DNA of 64,000 nt from JACPLR01 sp041649295. GTDB taxonomy: Archaea; Nanobdellota; Nanobdellia; Pacearchaeales; GW2011-AR1. The translations under genes were made by a program, and so were the position numbers. The stretch lies in NCBI GenBank assembly GCA_041649295.1, contig JBAZNI010000002.1:142805-206804 (forward strand). The letters run 5' to 3'. How positions within the stretch are numbered: the stretch's first letter is position 1; each line of letters begins with the position of its first letter. Shown piece by piece: positions 51,980-60,828 of the stretch. Under the pieces are notes generated by a model, which did not search any database, had not been told where the DNA came from, and was given only the letters and a program-made list of their open reading frames with translations.

Positions 51980-52468
51980 ATGAATAATCCCAATTTAGAT
52001 AGGATAATGGAACAACAGGAGATAGAGAATCTTATTGCAAATACCCCTATTGCAGGCAAAGTAGAAGTTGAGAAATATCATGATGAAATTAAAAGAAGAT
52101 TAGATAGTGGGGTAATTATTCCAGTTATGGGAAATACACATAGAGCTCTTCATTTACAGATGTGGATTAAGGCATTTTTTATATATAATTCTTGCGAAAA
52201 TCATACTATAGGCGGAGAATGTTTTGTTTCTGGACCAAATTGTGATGTAGTAGCTCGAGGTTGCAATCGAATTCATAATTGCAGAAGCAAAGATTTTCTT
52301 GAAGGATTAACATGTGAAAATGAAAGATTTGATATATGGTATGCTAGTGAATATGGGACTAAGAACACAGCAGAAGATGCTTATACCAGAAGTATTTTAG
52401 CTCGGGCGAGGGAAGAAGCAGAATATTTTTTTGGCAGAGAATTAGAACAAGTACGTTTGAATATTTAA
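51980..52468 (+). CDS. Cys-rich hypothetical protein (162 aa)
   Basis: Cytoplasmic-looking. Central cysteine/histidine cluster: SCENHTIGGECF, GPNCDVVARGCNRIHNCRS, LTCENE, which could bind metal. The C-terminus is helical (EDAYTRSILARAREEAEYFF). Convergent with alaS, 4-bp overlap of stops. I do not recognise a family. Confidence 0.55.
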   Translation: MNNPNLDRIMEQQEIENLIANTPIAGKVEVEKYHDEIKRRLDSGVIIPVMGNTHRALHLQMWIKAFFIYNSCENHTIGGECFVSGPNCDVVARGCNRIHNCRSKDFLEGLTCENERFDIWYASEYGTKNTAEDAYTRSILARAREEAEYFFGRELEQVRLNI

Positions 52469-54165
52469 CTTATAACTGCTTTTATCCTTCTTATTCCTGC
52501 AGCTGCTGATTCTTCTTTGATTATTTTGAACTTTCCTATTTCTCTAGTGTTTTTTACATGCGGGCCTGTGCAGATTTCTTTGCTGAAATCTCCAATTGTA
52601 TAAACTGTCACTATTTCTGGATATTTTGCACTAAATACTGCTTGAGCACCATGCTCTATTGCTTTTTTCAATGGTAGCTGCTCTACTTTAACATTTATCG
52701 CTTTTTTTATTTGTTCATTGACTAATGCTTCTATTTTTGCTATTTCATTTTCTGTAATAGCTCGCGGGAAATTAAAGTCAAATCTTAATCTTTCTGAAGT
52801 TATATTTGAGCCTTTTTGATGTATATTTTTATCTTTTAGAACTATTTTAAGCGCCCTATTTAATAGGTGGGTTGCTGTATGCAGTTTTGTCGTTGTCTCT
52901 GAATTATCCGCCAGTCCTGACTTAAAAGTTCCCTGATTTATTCTGGATAATTCTTGGTGTTTTTTAGCTTCATTTTCATATCCGTTTAAATCAACTTTCA
53001 CTTTTTTTTCTATTGCCAATTCTTTTGTTATTTCAATTGGAAATCCATAACTCTGGAAGAGGAGGAAAGCGTCTTTTCCATTAATTATCTTATCTTTTGC
53101 TAATTCATTGAATTTTTTCATTCCGGAATTTAATGTCTGATTGAATTTGACTTCTTCTTTTTCAAGTTCTTCATAAATTTTTTCTCTATTTTGATTTAAT
53201 TCAACATAATCCGGGTAAATTTCAAAAACTTTATCAACAATTCTTTTTATCTGGTTTTTTTCAGAAGCTTCCAGCTTTTTAATATTTACTACTGCTCTTC
53301 GTATTAATCTTCTTAATACATATCCCTGCCCGGTATTTGAAGGAGTTATCCCTTCTCCAATAATAAAAACAGATGCTTTTATATGGTCTGCAATTATTCT
53401 CATTTCTTTTTTATTATCTTTATATTCTTTTTTTGAAATATTTTCTATTTCACTAATCATCGGTTTGAACAGAGATGTTTCATAGTTGTCCTTTGTGTTG
53501 TTTAAAAGTGCAAGTGTCCTTTCAACACCCATGCCGGTGTCAACATTTTTTTGTTTTAGCTCTTTATATTCCCCTGATTTTTCTTTGTTATACTGCATAA
53601 ATACATTATTCCAGATTTCTATTTCATTTACGAATATTTCTGTGTCTGGTCCGCAAGGGCCAGTTTCTCCTGCTGGACCCCACCAATTGTCATTTTTTCC
53701 AAGAAATTTTATTTTATTTATTCCCAAAGATTTCCATATTTTTTCACTTTCAGTATCTTTTTCTGCAGTTTCATCCCCTTTAAAACAACTTACAGAAATT
53801 TTTTCTTTTTTAATTTTTAATATTTTTGTTAAAAACTCAAAACTATAACTTATTGCTTCTTTTTTCCAGTAATCTCCTAAACTCCAATTACCAAGCATTT
53901 CAAAGAAAGTATGGTGGCATTCATCTCCTACTTCATCAATATCTCCTGTTCTTATGCATTTTTGGATACTGCATAACTTTTTTCCAAGCGGATGTTTTTG
54001 CCCCAATAAATAAGGAACTAATGGATGCATGCCTGCTGTTGTAAAAAGCACTGTAGGGTCATTTTCAGGTATTAGGGATGCATATGGTATTGTTTTATGC
54101 CCTTTAGAATTAAAGAAACTTAGATATGATTTTATTAATTCCTGCCTTGTTTTAATGTACTTCAT
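52465..54165 (-). CDS. alaS: Alanyl-tRNA synthetase, short bacterial-like form
   Basis: 566 residues. The class II aminoacylation domain reads LFTTAGMHPLVPYLLG, CIRTGDIDEVGDECHHTFFEMLGNWS and ETGPCGPDTEIF; then VDTGMGVERTLAL, the tRNA recognition domain, and an editing domain with HTATH and CTGPHV metal sites. It ends after the editing domain (AAAGIRRIKAVIS): the C-terminal dimerisation (C-Ala/DHHA1) domain of usual 850-900-residue enzymes is absent. Phrases are bacterial rather than archaeal in type. Start codon at 54165 preceded by a normal spacer. Confidence 0.95.
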   Translation of the reverse strand: MKYIKTRQELIKSYLSFFNSKGHKTIPYASLIPENDPTVLFTTAGMHPLVPYLLGQKHPLGKKLCSIQKCIRTGDIDEVGDECHHTFFEMLGNWSLGDYWKKEAISYSFEFLTKILKIKKEKISVSCFKGDETAEKDTESEKIWKSLGINKIKFLGKNDNWWGPAGETGPCGPDTEIFVNEIEIWNNVFMQYNKEKSGEYKELKQKNVDTGMGVERTLALLNNTKDNYETSLFKPMISEIENISKKEYKDNKKEMRIIADHIKASVFIIGEGITPSNTGQGYVLRRLIRRAVVNIKKLEASEKNQIKRIVDKVFEIYPDYVELNQNREKIYEELEKEEVKFNQTLNSGMKKFNELAKDKIINGKDAFLLFQSYGFPIEITKELAIEKKVKVDLNGYENEAKKHQELSRINQGTFKSGLADNSETTTKLHTATHLLNRALKIVLKDKNIHQKGSNITSERLRFDFNFPRAITENEIAKIEALVNEQIKKAINVKVEQLPLKKAIEHGAQAVFSAKYPEIVTVYTIGDFSKEICTGPHVKNTREIGKFKIIKEESAAAGIRRIKAVIS

Positions 54166-54359
54166 AATTCTGATAAGAATAAGATGTTTAAAAATTTATT
54201 TAAGCGAACAGGAGAGCAGTTTATTACATATATTTATTTATCAATAAGAAGACTAAATATTTGATACGGGTTTTTATTAGAAATATCTTTTTGTTATGTT
54301 ATTGCCTTAAATTCTCAAGTATATAAATGTTTAAAAAATCTTTTCTTTATTGAAAATCT

Positions 54360-55163
54360 ATGTTGGATAAAATTTTAAACACAGCAGAGGACTTAGTAAT
54401 AATCGGCAAGTCAGGAACAAAAGGCAAATATGTTTTTGCTTTTCCACTAGAAGGAAAAGTTGCAAAACACTATTTTGATAAAACTCTTGCAGATGGAGAA
54501 GAAAGAAACGTAGCTGGTTTTAAAGAGTACTGGCAATTTGATGATAAAACAGGATTAATAACTGGCTCAAGCACTTTTTTAGCTTTAAGACTTGATGAAG
54601 CAGTTAGAGCAGATGGTTTTTGGATACCAGATATAGAAGAAGCATTATTTTTAGATAAAGAAAGAAGATTAACAAATGGAGTTTACAGAGATTATGGATT
54701 AGCTGTTTTTAATGATGGGGGACCTAATCAAAAAGTGGCAAATGAAATTATTAGTAAATCTGGGAATAGAGACCTGCCATTAATTATCCCTTTTAAAGAT
54801 ATGACCCACAGACTAGATGGAAATTTCCCTTATGGTGTTGCAATTTCTTTAGTTGATAATCCTTCTGGATTAAAATCAGGAGAACAAGCGCAGAAAATTT
54901 TAAGCAGGTCTAATTATGTTGGAGATTCTGGGGCGTGCGGGGTTTGTCGCTACAGGGGTGGCGATTGGCTTGCTAGCTTGGACGAGTTAGGCGTCTCTGG
55001 CTCCTGTGGTCGGGGGGATTTTTTGTGTGGCGAAGCCACAAGCGCTGATTTGTTAAGTGCCCATGATGGTTTACTTGAGAGGGAATATAACACTAAATTA
55101 ATTCAATTGCAAGAAGAAAGAGAGGAAAGAGAAAAAAGTTTTTTAGAATCTTTTAAAAAATAA
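54360..55163 (+). CDS. Paralogous family protein B with adenine-poor C-terminal segment
   Basis: 267 residues, cytoplasmic. The core contains ITGSSTFLALRLDEAVRADGF, IPDIEEALFL, GVYRDYGLAVF and NQKVANEII, which parallels proteins A (39472) and C (63602). Residues 188-227 (54921 onward: GACGVCRYRGGDWLASLDEL, then GVSGSCGRGDF) are Gly/Cys-rich and encoded by GC-rich, A-poor codons, followed by a perfect hairpin (55026-55040). The last 35 residues are a charged helix (QEEREEREKSF). TATA box TATATAAATG upstream. Function unknown. Confidence 0.6.
   Translation: MLDKILNTAEDLVIIGKSGTKGKYVFAFPLEGKVAKHYFDKTLADGEERNVAGFKEYWQFDDKTGLITGSSTFLALRLDEAVRADGFWIPDIEEALFLDKERRLTNGVYRDYGLAVFNDGGPNQKVANEIISKSGNRDLPLIIPFKDMTHRLDGNFPYGVAISLVDNPSGLKSGEQAQKILSRSNYVGDSGACGVCRYRGGDWLASLDELGVSGSCGRGDFLCGEATSADLLSAHDGLLEREYNTKLIQLQEEREEREKSFLESFKK
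54921..55025 (+). other. Adenine-depleted segment in family protein B
   Basis: In 54931-55020 I count 57 G+C and 8 A among 90 bases. Aligns without gaps to 40033-40140 in protein A (57 of the first 102 positions identical by my count), although the rest of the two proteins is very divergent. Confidence 0.6.
55026..55040. repeat. Perfect hairpin TGTGGC-GAA-GCCACA inside the gene
   Basis: A 6-bp GC-rich stem with a GAA loop directly after the adenine-poor segment. In diversity-generating retroelements a GC-rich stem with a short loop commonly follows the variable region; here this is only an analogy. Confidence 0.55.
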
Positions 55164-55190
55164 GTATATAAGCAATTTGCAGATTTTATT

Positions 55191-55532
55191 TTAGCCTAAT
55201 TCGTCAAGTTTTCTCTGTATTTCTCTTAACTGTGATTCAATGTCAGAATCTTCTTTTAAATCCCTTTTTTGTTTTACCTGTACCTGGATTTTTTTTGCTT
55301 CTTCAATTTTATGGGTTGTTGGGACTTCTTTTAGGAGTTCAAAGATTGCTTCTTTTATTTCTGATATTTCATTTTTTAATTTTATCTTAAGCATAATTTC
55401 TTTTTTTCTTAATAATCTGTATTCCTTTAATCTTTTTATTGTTGCAAGTATCTCTGCTTCAGTTTTCAATATTTCTTTTCTAATTTGCACTGCTTCAGAA
55501 TAACCAATTTTTGCATAAACAGGTTCATCCAT
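55191..55532 (-). CDS. Coiled-coil protein (113 aa)
   Basis: Almost entirely helical with heptad patterns (ILKTEAEILATIKRLKEYRLL; KLKNEISEIKEAIFELLKEV; IESQLREIQRKLDEL). No membrane segment. It follows the PALP-repeat gene by 4 bp on the same strand, which also ends in a coiled coil, so the two may form a complex. Family unknown to me. Confidence 0.65.
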   Translation of the reverse strand: MDEPVYAKIGYSEAVQIRKEILKTEAEILATIKRLKEYRLLRKKEIMLKIKLKNEISEIKEAIFELLKEVPTTHKIEEAKKIQVQVKQKRDLKEDSDIESQLREIQRKLDELG

Positions 55533-55536
55533 TTTC

Positions 55537-56184
55537 TTAAACTTTTGTGAATAAATCTTGATCTATTTTTTCAAGATTTGATTTAATAATTTCTAATTCC
55601 CCTTCCCATTGACTTAATTCTCTTTCTTCACTTGATTTAAGCTCTTTAATCCCCTTTAAAGTAAAATCTAGTTCAGAAAGCTTTATTTTTATTTCGTTAA
55701 ATTTTGAAATTGCTTTTTCAAATTTGTCAAGCTTAACAAACAGCTGTTCTTGCCCCCTTATTTTTTGGGCAAACTGGAATGTTTCTTTTTGATTCCCATC
55801 AGATTCAAAATTACTGATTCTTCTTTCCGGATTTGGGTGAATCATTAAAGAACCAACTGTTTTGTGACTTGGCAACTCTTCTATTTCTTTTGTTCTGCTT
55901 CCAATTGCAGAATATTTTTTAAACTGCTCCGGGGGTTTTGGAGATTCTATAAATTCGCTTTCTTCATTTATAGCCTGTTTTATTGTATTTTGGTTAATTT
56001 CATCCCCTAAGTTTGATTTTGGGAATTTTGGCAATGCAGGAAGATAATCAGAGGGTTCCTGATCTTCTTCATATTCTGTCTCATCTTTTGGCAATGCAGG
56101 AATTTTAGGATATTCTCTTGAACTTGGCAATGCAGGAAGAGTTTCTATTTCATCCCCCCTCTTTTTTTTCCAAAATAAGCCCAT
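55537..56184 (-). CDS. PALP-repeat protein with C-terminal coiled coil
   Basis: 215 residues. N-terminus MGLFWKKKRG, then three copies of the short motif LPALP/IPALP (about 17-55) in an acidic, Pro-rich disordered region; on DNA these are TTGGCAATGCAGG repeats at 56028-56138. Residues 145-213 are a coiled coil (FVKLDKFEKAISKFNEIKIKLSELDF). Short linear motifs plus coiled coil suggest a scaffold. Operon with the coiled-coil gene downstream. Confidence 0.65.
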   Translation of the reverse strand: MGLFWKKKRGDEIETLPALPSSREYPKIPALPKDETEYEEDQEPSDYLPALPKFPKSNLGDEINQNTIKQAINEESEFIESPKPPEQFKKYSAIGSRTKEIEELPSHKTVGSLMIHPNPERRISNFESDGNQKETFQFAQKIRGQEQLFVKLDKFEKAISKFNEIKIKLSELDFTLKGIKELKSSEERELSQWEGELEIIKSNLEKIDQDLFTKV

Positions 56185-56303
56185 ATTATATTTCTCTTTT
56201 ATATATTATAATATTGTATAAACTATCGCTATGTTTAAAAATCTATCTATATGTTTTTACATGCAATAGATGAATTTTTAAACTTATTTTTTGTTAATAG
56301 TTT

Positions 56304-57104
56304 ATGGCTAATGATAAGGCAAATATTTCTGTAAAAGATGTTAAAACAGAATTTCTTAGAGAGATTGCTTTATCTATTGCAGGAAAAAATGCAGGGGCAA
56401 TGGTTGATTTGCTTATCGGAAAGGAAAATGTGAATGAATTTATTATTGCAAAAAAACTTGGGTTGACAATAAATCAGGTTAGGAATATCCTGTATAAACT
56501 ATCTGATGAGGGGCTTGTTTCTTTTATAAGAAAAAAGGACAAGAAAAAAGGGTGGTATACATATTTTTGGACATTTGACGATGATAAATCTCTTTCTTTG
56601 CTGAAAAAAAGTTTATTGGATGAAATTTCCCGGCTACAAGGTCAGCTAAAAAGCAGGGAAATTAAACAGTTTTATATTTGTAAAACCTGCAATGTTGAAT
56701 TGACAGAAGAGAATGCCATGCTTCATGATTTTACATGCCCTGAATGTGGAGAGATTTATGGGGCTTCTGACAGCTCTTCAGCAATCAGCGAGATAGAATC
56801 AAGCATTAATAAACTTCGAAAAAGACTTGAAAAAATAGATTTTGAGCTTAATATTATAAAAATTGAAAAAGAAAAGAAAGCAGTAAAACGTGCAGTAAAA
56901 GCAGAAAGAGCAGCTAAAGAACTAAGAAAACAGAAAAGAGATGAAAGAGCTGCAAAAAAGATAAGGGAAAATGTGCAGATTAAAAAGATTCATAAGGTAA
57001 ATTTTAGAAAGAAGCAGACAAAATACAAGGTTATTAAAAAGGCAAAAAAATCTCCAAAAAAATCTGCCCTTAAAAACCGCAAAAAACAGCAGAGAAAAAA
57101 ATAA
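56304..57104 (+). CDS. tfe: Transcription factor E (TFE alpha)
   Basis: 266 residues. An extended winged helix (LREIALSIAGKNAGAMVDLLI; FIIAKKLGLTINQVRNILYKLSDEGLVSF) is followed by a zinc ribbon CKTCNVEL...FTCPECGEIY. TFE helps RNA polymerase open promoters together with TFB. Usual archaeal TFE is about 170-180 residues; here a coiled-coil plus strongly basic tail of about 90 residues (KKAKKSPKKSALKNRKKQQRKK end) is added. Confidence 0.94.
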   Translation: MANDKANISVKDVKTEFLREIALSIAGKNAGAMVDLLIGKENVNEFIIAKKLGLTINQVRNILYKLSDEGLVSFIRKKDKKKGWYTYFWTFDDDKSLSLLKKSLLDEISRLQGQLKSREIKQFYICKTCNVELTEENAMLHDFTCPECGEIYGASDSSSAISEIESSINKLRKRLEKIDFELNIIKIEKEKKAVKRAVKAERAAKELRKQKRDERAAKKIRENVQIKKIHKVNFRKKQTKYKVIKKAKKSPKKSALKNRKKQQRKK

Positions 57105-57127
57105 AAAATTAAGATAATAATCAAAAA

Positions 57128-57877
57128 ATGGGCGAAAATCTTAGAATCTATACAAAAAGAAATCTTAAACATGGTTTTTTTGAAAAATTTTTGTATAATT
57201 TTTCTGTAACAAAACAGATAATAACCGCAAACATTATTTTATTTATACTTTTTACTACTTTGCTGACTATTAATTCGGGTTTTATAGATTATATTGCTCT
57301 CAAACCAAGCGATGTTGCTGGGGGAAAATATCTTTGGACATTTGCAACAAGTATGTTTATGCATGCTCCTGCAGCATTAATATTTCCATTCAGTCTGCTT
57401 TCGTTCCACCTTTTAATTAATATGTTTGTTCTTATTTCACTTGGAAGTTTTTGTGAAAAAATAATTGGTAGAAAGAGGTTTTTATGGTTTTATATTATTG
57501 CAGGGTTAGTCTCGGGAGCAGTATTTGTTCTACTTTCTGTGTTTTTTGCAAATTTTCCTTTTTGGGAAAAAGTTTTTGGAAGTCCTGAAATTGCAGGAGT
57601 TGGTGCGAGTGGAGCAATATTTGCTGTTGCTGGACTGCTTATGGTGTTAATTCCAAAATTGAAATTTACAGTAATCTTTTTCCCATTTTTTTCACTTCCT
57701 GCTTATGTAATGATTCCTTTAGTTTTATTTGCAACTTGGGGGGTTTCAGCAGCAAGCGGGCTGCCTGTTGGAAATACAGCCCATTTCGGAGGATTTTTAA
57801 CCGGGGTTATTTACGGAGTTTATCTTAGAAAAAAATATTCAAAAAAAATTAAAATATTAAACAGGTATATTGGATGA
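57128..57877 (+). CDS. Rhomboid-family intramembrane serine protease
   Basis: 249 residues, six or more transmembrane helices. Catalytic Ser lies in GVGASGAIFAVAGLL and His in GNTAHFGGFLTGVIYG; FHLLINMFVLISLGSFCEKIIG supplies the HxxxN oxyanion motif. Cleaves membrane proteins within or near the bilayer. Overlaps the next membrane-protein gene by ATGA (57874-57877), so co-translated. Confidence 0.93.
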   Translation: MGENLRIYTKRNLKHGFFEKFLYNFSVTKQIITANIILFILFTTLLTINSGFIDYIALKPSDVAGGKYLWTFATSMFMHAPAALIFPFSLLSFHLLINMFVLISLGSFCEKIIGRKRFLWFYIIAGLVSGAVFVLLSVFFANFPFWEKVFGSPEIAGVGASGAIFAVAGLLMVLIPKLKFTVIFFPFFSLPAYVMIPLVLFATWGVSAASGLPVGNTAHFGGFLTGVIYGVYLRKKYSKKIKILNRYIG

Positions 57878-58641
57878 TAAGAAGAAAGAAGCGCATTGAA
57901 AGAGGCAAAGATTTTTTTGGCATCAGAAAAAAGTATTTTGAAAGTTTTAAATTTTTAAAATCAATTGATAACTATCTTGCAATGTCTTTTGCGCTGTTTT
58001 TATTTTTATTTGCTTTTGGGTTTTTGGCGTTTTTTATACTGCCTGATTCTATTTTAAATTATCTTCTTGAGTTTGTTTCGAAATGGATTAAAGAACTGTT
58101 AGAACAGACAGAAGGAAAGGGATTTTTTGAAATGTGGTGGTACATATTTGCGAATAATCTTAGTATAGGTTTTTTTTCAGCGTTTTTAGGAATTTTCTTA
58201 GGGATACCTACTTTGTTTTTTCTCTTTTTTAACGGAGCAGGTATTGGGTTTGTTTCAGGAATTGTTGCTAATGAAGAAAATCTGATAAGCTTATTAACTT
58301 TGCTTCCTCACGGGGTATTTGAAATTCCAGCAATACTTATTTCGTTTGCTTTGGGAATTAAGCTGGGATACTCCCCAATTTTAAGGCTTATTAAGACATA
58401 TTATAAAAATGCAGATGATTTTTTAATTGCGCTCTTTTTTATTTTGCTGTTTCCGCTGATTGTTATTTTTAGTCTTCCTTTATTTATTATTGCTGCTGTG
58501 TTTACTATGAATAACTTTAGTTTAAGAAAAAAATTTCTTCATGATTTAGCAAGCTCAATTCAAGTATTTTTTCTTATTGTTGCCCCTTTATTTATAATTG
58601 CAGCAATAATTGAAAGCGCCTTGATTGTCTTTTGGAGTTAA
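57874..58641 (+). CDS. SpoIIM-like (stage II sporulation protein M family) membrane protein
   Basis: 255 residues. About five transmembrane helices. NNLSIGFFSAFLGIFLGIPTLF, FNGAGIGFVSG and LLPHGVFEIPAILISFALGIKLG are the family signature. In bacteria SpoIIM acts at the membrane in envelope remodelling; archaeal relatives have unknown roles. Coupled with the rhomboid protease gene. Confidence 0.9.
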   Translation: MIRRKKRIERGKDFFGIRKKYFESFKFLKSIDNYLAMSFALFLFLFAFGFLAFFILPDSILNYLLEFVSKWIKELLEQTEGKGFFEMWWYIFANNLSIGFFSAFLGIFLGIPTLFFLFFNGAGIGFVSGIVANEENLISLLTLLPHGVFEIPAILISFALGIKLGYSPILRLIKTYYKNADDFLIALFFILLFPLIVIFSLPLFIIAAVFTMNNFSLRKKFLHDLASSIQVFFLIVAPLFIIAAIIESALIVFWS

Positions 58642-58828
58642 CAAATAATTTATGTAATAATCCATAACAACCTTGTTTATGTTTTTTAATACTGATAGGA
58701 GAATATTTACTTTTTATTTTAGTTTATTATTTATTCTTAACCCTAAACATTAATGATAGATTTTCTTCACATTAACCTTTTATTTTTAGTACAATAATAT
58801 TTATAAATGATTAAATCCAGGAGAAATT

Positions 58829-59173
58829 ATGGAGATTAGAGAATCTGGATTATGGTGGATGGTAAAAAATCCTTATCAATTAGACACTAATCATACTATT
58901 TTATTAGCACGTGACTTTAAAAATGGTGGTGTGTCTGAGGAGGGATTTACTAGAGAAGAAGTAAAACAAATTGTGCCTCAAGTAGAGAAAATGTTTAGAC
59001 GTTGTTTTTATAAAAGATCGTATGGGTATACATTAGTAACTGTTAATGGAGAACAATTTTATGTTTGTGTAGATGAATCATCGGTTAGAATTCCTCAAGG
59101 ATCAAATATGAAGGGAATTAGAACTTCAAATGACAATGAAATTCCTACATTTGAACGTGGACTAAAAGATTAA
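58829..59173 (+). CDS. Hypothetical protein (114 aa)
   Basis: MEIRESGLWWMVKNPYQLDT..., soluble, mixed alpha/beta, with two Cys. No family recognised. TTTATAAATG about 25 bp upstream of the ATG gives a leaderless mRNA. Its stop overlaps the convergent nre gene by 4 bp. Confidence 0.5.
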   Translation: MEIRESGLWWMVKNPYQLDTNHTILLARDFKNGGVSEEGFTREEVKQIVPQVEKMFRRCFYKRSYGYTLVTVNGEQFYVCVDESSVRIPQGSNMKGIRTSNDNEIPTFERGLKD

Positions 59174-60279
59174 AACCACTCTTTTAGTCTTTTTTGCTTT
59201 CCAAACTGACTTAATAAAACTGAATTATTTGTGTAATGTTCTATTGGGATAGTTAATCGTTTTTGGATGTCGTTGAGAGCTTCTTTTAGTGTTTGAAATT
59301 TACTAAAGGGCTGTTTAAACGCGCCTCTTGCATTTTCTCTCAAGATTCCTACCCCTAACGGAACATCATAAGTTGGAAGAACTTCTCTGAAAAATATACA
59401 GGAACACTGGCGATTTATTTTTATTAGATATTCACACAATGCAAGGCGGTTTGCATAATAAGCTCCTGTAACATTTGCTGCGTAGTTTTTTCTTCTGTAA
59501 AAACCTTCATAATCTTTCCATATTCCTAAATCTTTTGTAGAAATTTCTATAACTTCAAATGAAAATTTATCAGGTAATAGCAGGATTTCATAATGATTTC
59601 CCAAGTATTCTGAATTAAACACCTGAAAATCGTTAATCTCATTAAAAAAGCGAATTTTTTTAAGCATTTCTTTTGAAAGAGTATCATCAACAGCAGTTAT
59701 TGCCCATTTTGTTGGAACTAGTTTTCTGTTTTCTTTTAAACCTAAGAGTCCTGCTGAAAGAATCTTTATGATATTGCTTACCTCTAATTTATAATTATAC
59801 AATTCTTTTATCCCCTCTGCTGATTTTAGTTTTGTATCTGATGAAATATAGTCTGCTTTTGGATGTATTTTGGGGTTTTCCTCTAAGTTTATATCTTCTA
59901 ATGGTGCAGGATTTCCAATAATTGGGACAGAAAACTCTTTTATCTCATAACTTGCTGGAGATTTTTGGAGGAAAAATTCTGCAGAAACAGATTTTCTTGC
60001 AAGTGCTACTTGGTTTAATGCAGAAGTTAGTTTAGTAATTTTTTTTGGCTTTATATCTGCTTTAAATCTTGCATAAAGCAGTTGTTTTCTGTAATTAATA
60101 ATTTCTTTCATAGAAGCATTTTTTTCATACCATTTTTCAGGAGAGGAAAAATCTTCTGTATCTCCAGATTTAACAGGGGACAATATTCCTGCATAAACTT
60201 TTGGGTACCCTTCTCTCCCTATAAATATCTCTGGAGGAGTGCTTCCTTTAAATTGTTTTTTGTTAAGAAATTCTTCCAT
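59170..60279 (-). CDS. nreA: Nre family DNA repair protein with PCNA-interacting tail
   Basis: 369 residues. TPPEIFIGREGYPKVYAGILSP, then MKEIINYRKQLLYARFKADI, PVPIIGNPAPLEDI-like PIIGNPAPLE and the C-terminal AYYANRLALCEYLIKI, VPLGVGILRENARGAF are typical of archaeal Nre. The last residues QKRLKEWF form a PIP-box (Q-x-x-L-x-x-aromatic-aromatic) for binding the PCNA clamp. Acts in repair of DNA damage such as crosslinks. No N-terminal zinc finger seen. Confidence 0.92.
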   Translation of the reverse strand: MEEFLNKKQFKGSTPPEIFIGREGYPKVYAGILSPVKSGDTEDFSSPEKWYEKNASMKEIINYRKQLLYARFKADIKPKKITKLTSALNQVALARKSVSAEFFLQKSPASYEIKEFSVPIIGNPAPLEDINLEENPKIHPKADYISSDTKLKSAEGIKELYNYKLEVSNIIKILSAGLLGLKENRKLVPTKWAITAVDDTLSKEMLKKIRFFNEINDFQVFNSEYLGNHYEILLLPDKFSFEVIEISTKDLGIWKDYEGFYRRKNYAANVTGAYYANRLALCEYLIKINRQCSCIFFREVLPTYDVPLGVGILRENARGAFKQPFSKFQTLKEALNDIQKRLTIPIEHYTNNSVLLSQFGKQKRLKEWF

Positions 60280-60374
60280 AAATATTATTATGATTTTATA
60301 TCTGTTTTCTTTTATTCAAAAATATCTAAAGCGTTAATACACTTTTTTTCATTAGATTTAGGTATTTTATGGAA

Positions 60375-60572
60375 CTAATTCTTTAAATCACTTATTCCAA
60401 GCATTAGAAATAAAAGTCCTATCATTATTATGAACCAGACTATTCCCCCTTTAAGGAATTCCCATGCTGCTGTTCCAAAATTCCAGAATCCCAGATTTTG
60501 AGTGTATGCCCATAAAAATATTGCAACTACAATCAAAATCAGTCCTGCCAAAATTTCAAGCCATTTATTCAT
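60375..60572 (-). CDS. Small two-helix membrane protein (65 aa)
   Basis: Helices at about 5-24 and 43-62 with a Trp/Phe-rich loop (NLGFWNFGTAAWEFLKGG). Small hydrophobic proteins of this kind are common in the lineage; function unknown. Confidence 0.6.
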   Translation of the reverse strand: MNKWLEILAGLILIVVAIFLWAYTQNLGFWNFGTAAWEFLKGGIVWFIIMIGLLFLMLGISDLKN

Positions 60573-60796
60573 ATAATATTATTATTTTCTGCATTTAAAA
60601 AGATATTTATAATAGACAAGATATTTCATTTACTTTTTAATTTATTTAGCAACCCTTTTTTTTCTCATTTTTTAGTTTATATAACTGTTATGAAATCTTG
60701 TATAAACTGTATGTTGTCTTGGATTGCTTTGGCATTGCAGACCCTTTAATGTATATAATCTAGCAATTAACTTCAAAGAGTATTGAAGTCTTCAAA

Positions 60797-60809
60797 TTAT
60801 TTATAAAGG
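60797..60809 (+). promoter_or_regulatory. TATA-like box of the beta-propeller operon
   Basis: TTATTTATAAAGG lies 20-32 bp before ATG 60829 and supports that start over the TTG at 60814. Confidence 0.55.
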
Positions 60810-60828
60810 TGGTTTGCTATTGGTTTGT

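Noticed and set aside
53486..53848. 120-codon plus-strand frame within alaS
   Set aside because: Antisense shadow, Ser/Phe-rich, no start signals.
39472..55163. Complete diversity-generating retroelement in the window
   Set aside because: I found no reverse transcriptase, accessory protein or template repeat here; only target-like segments are claimed.
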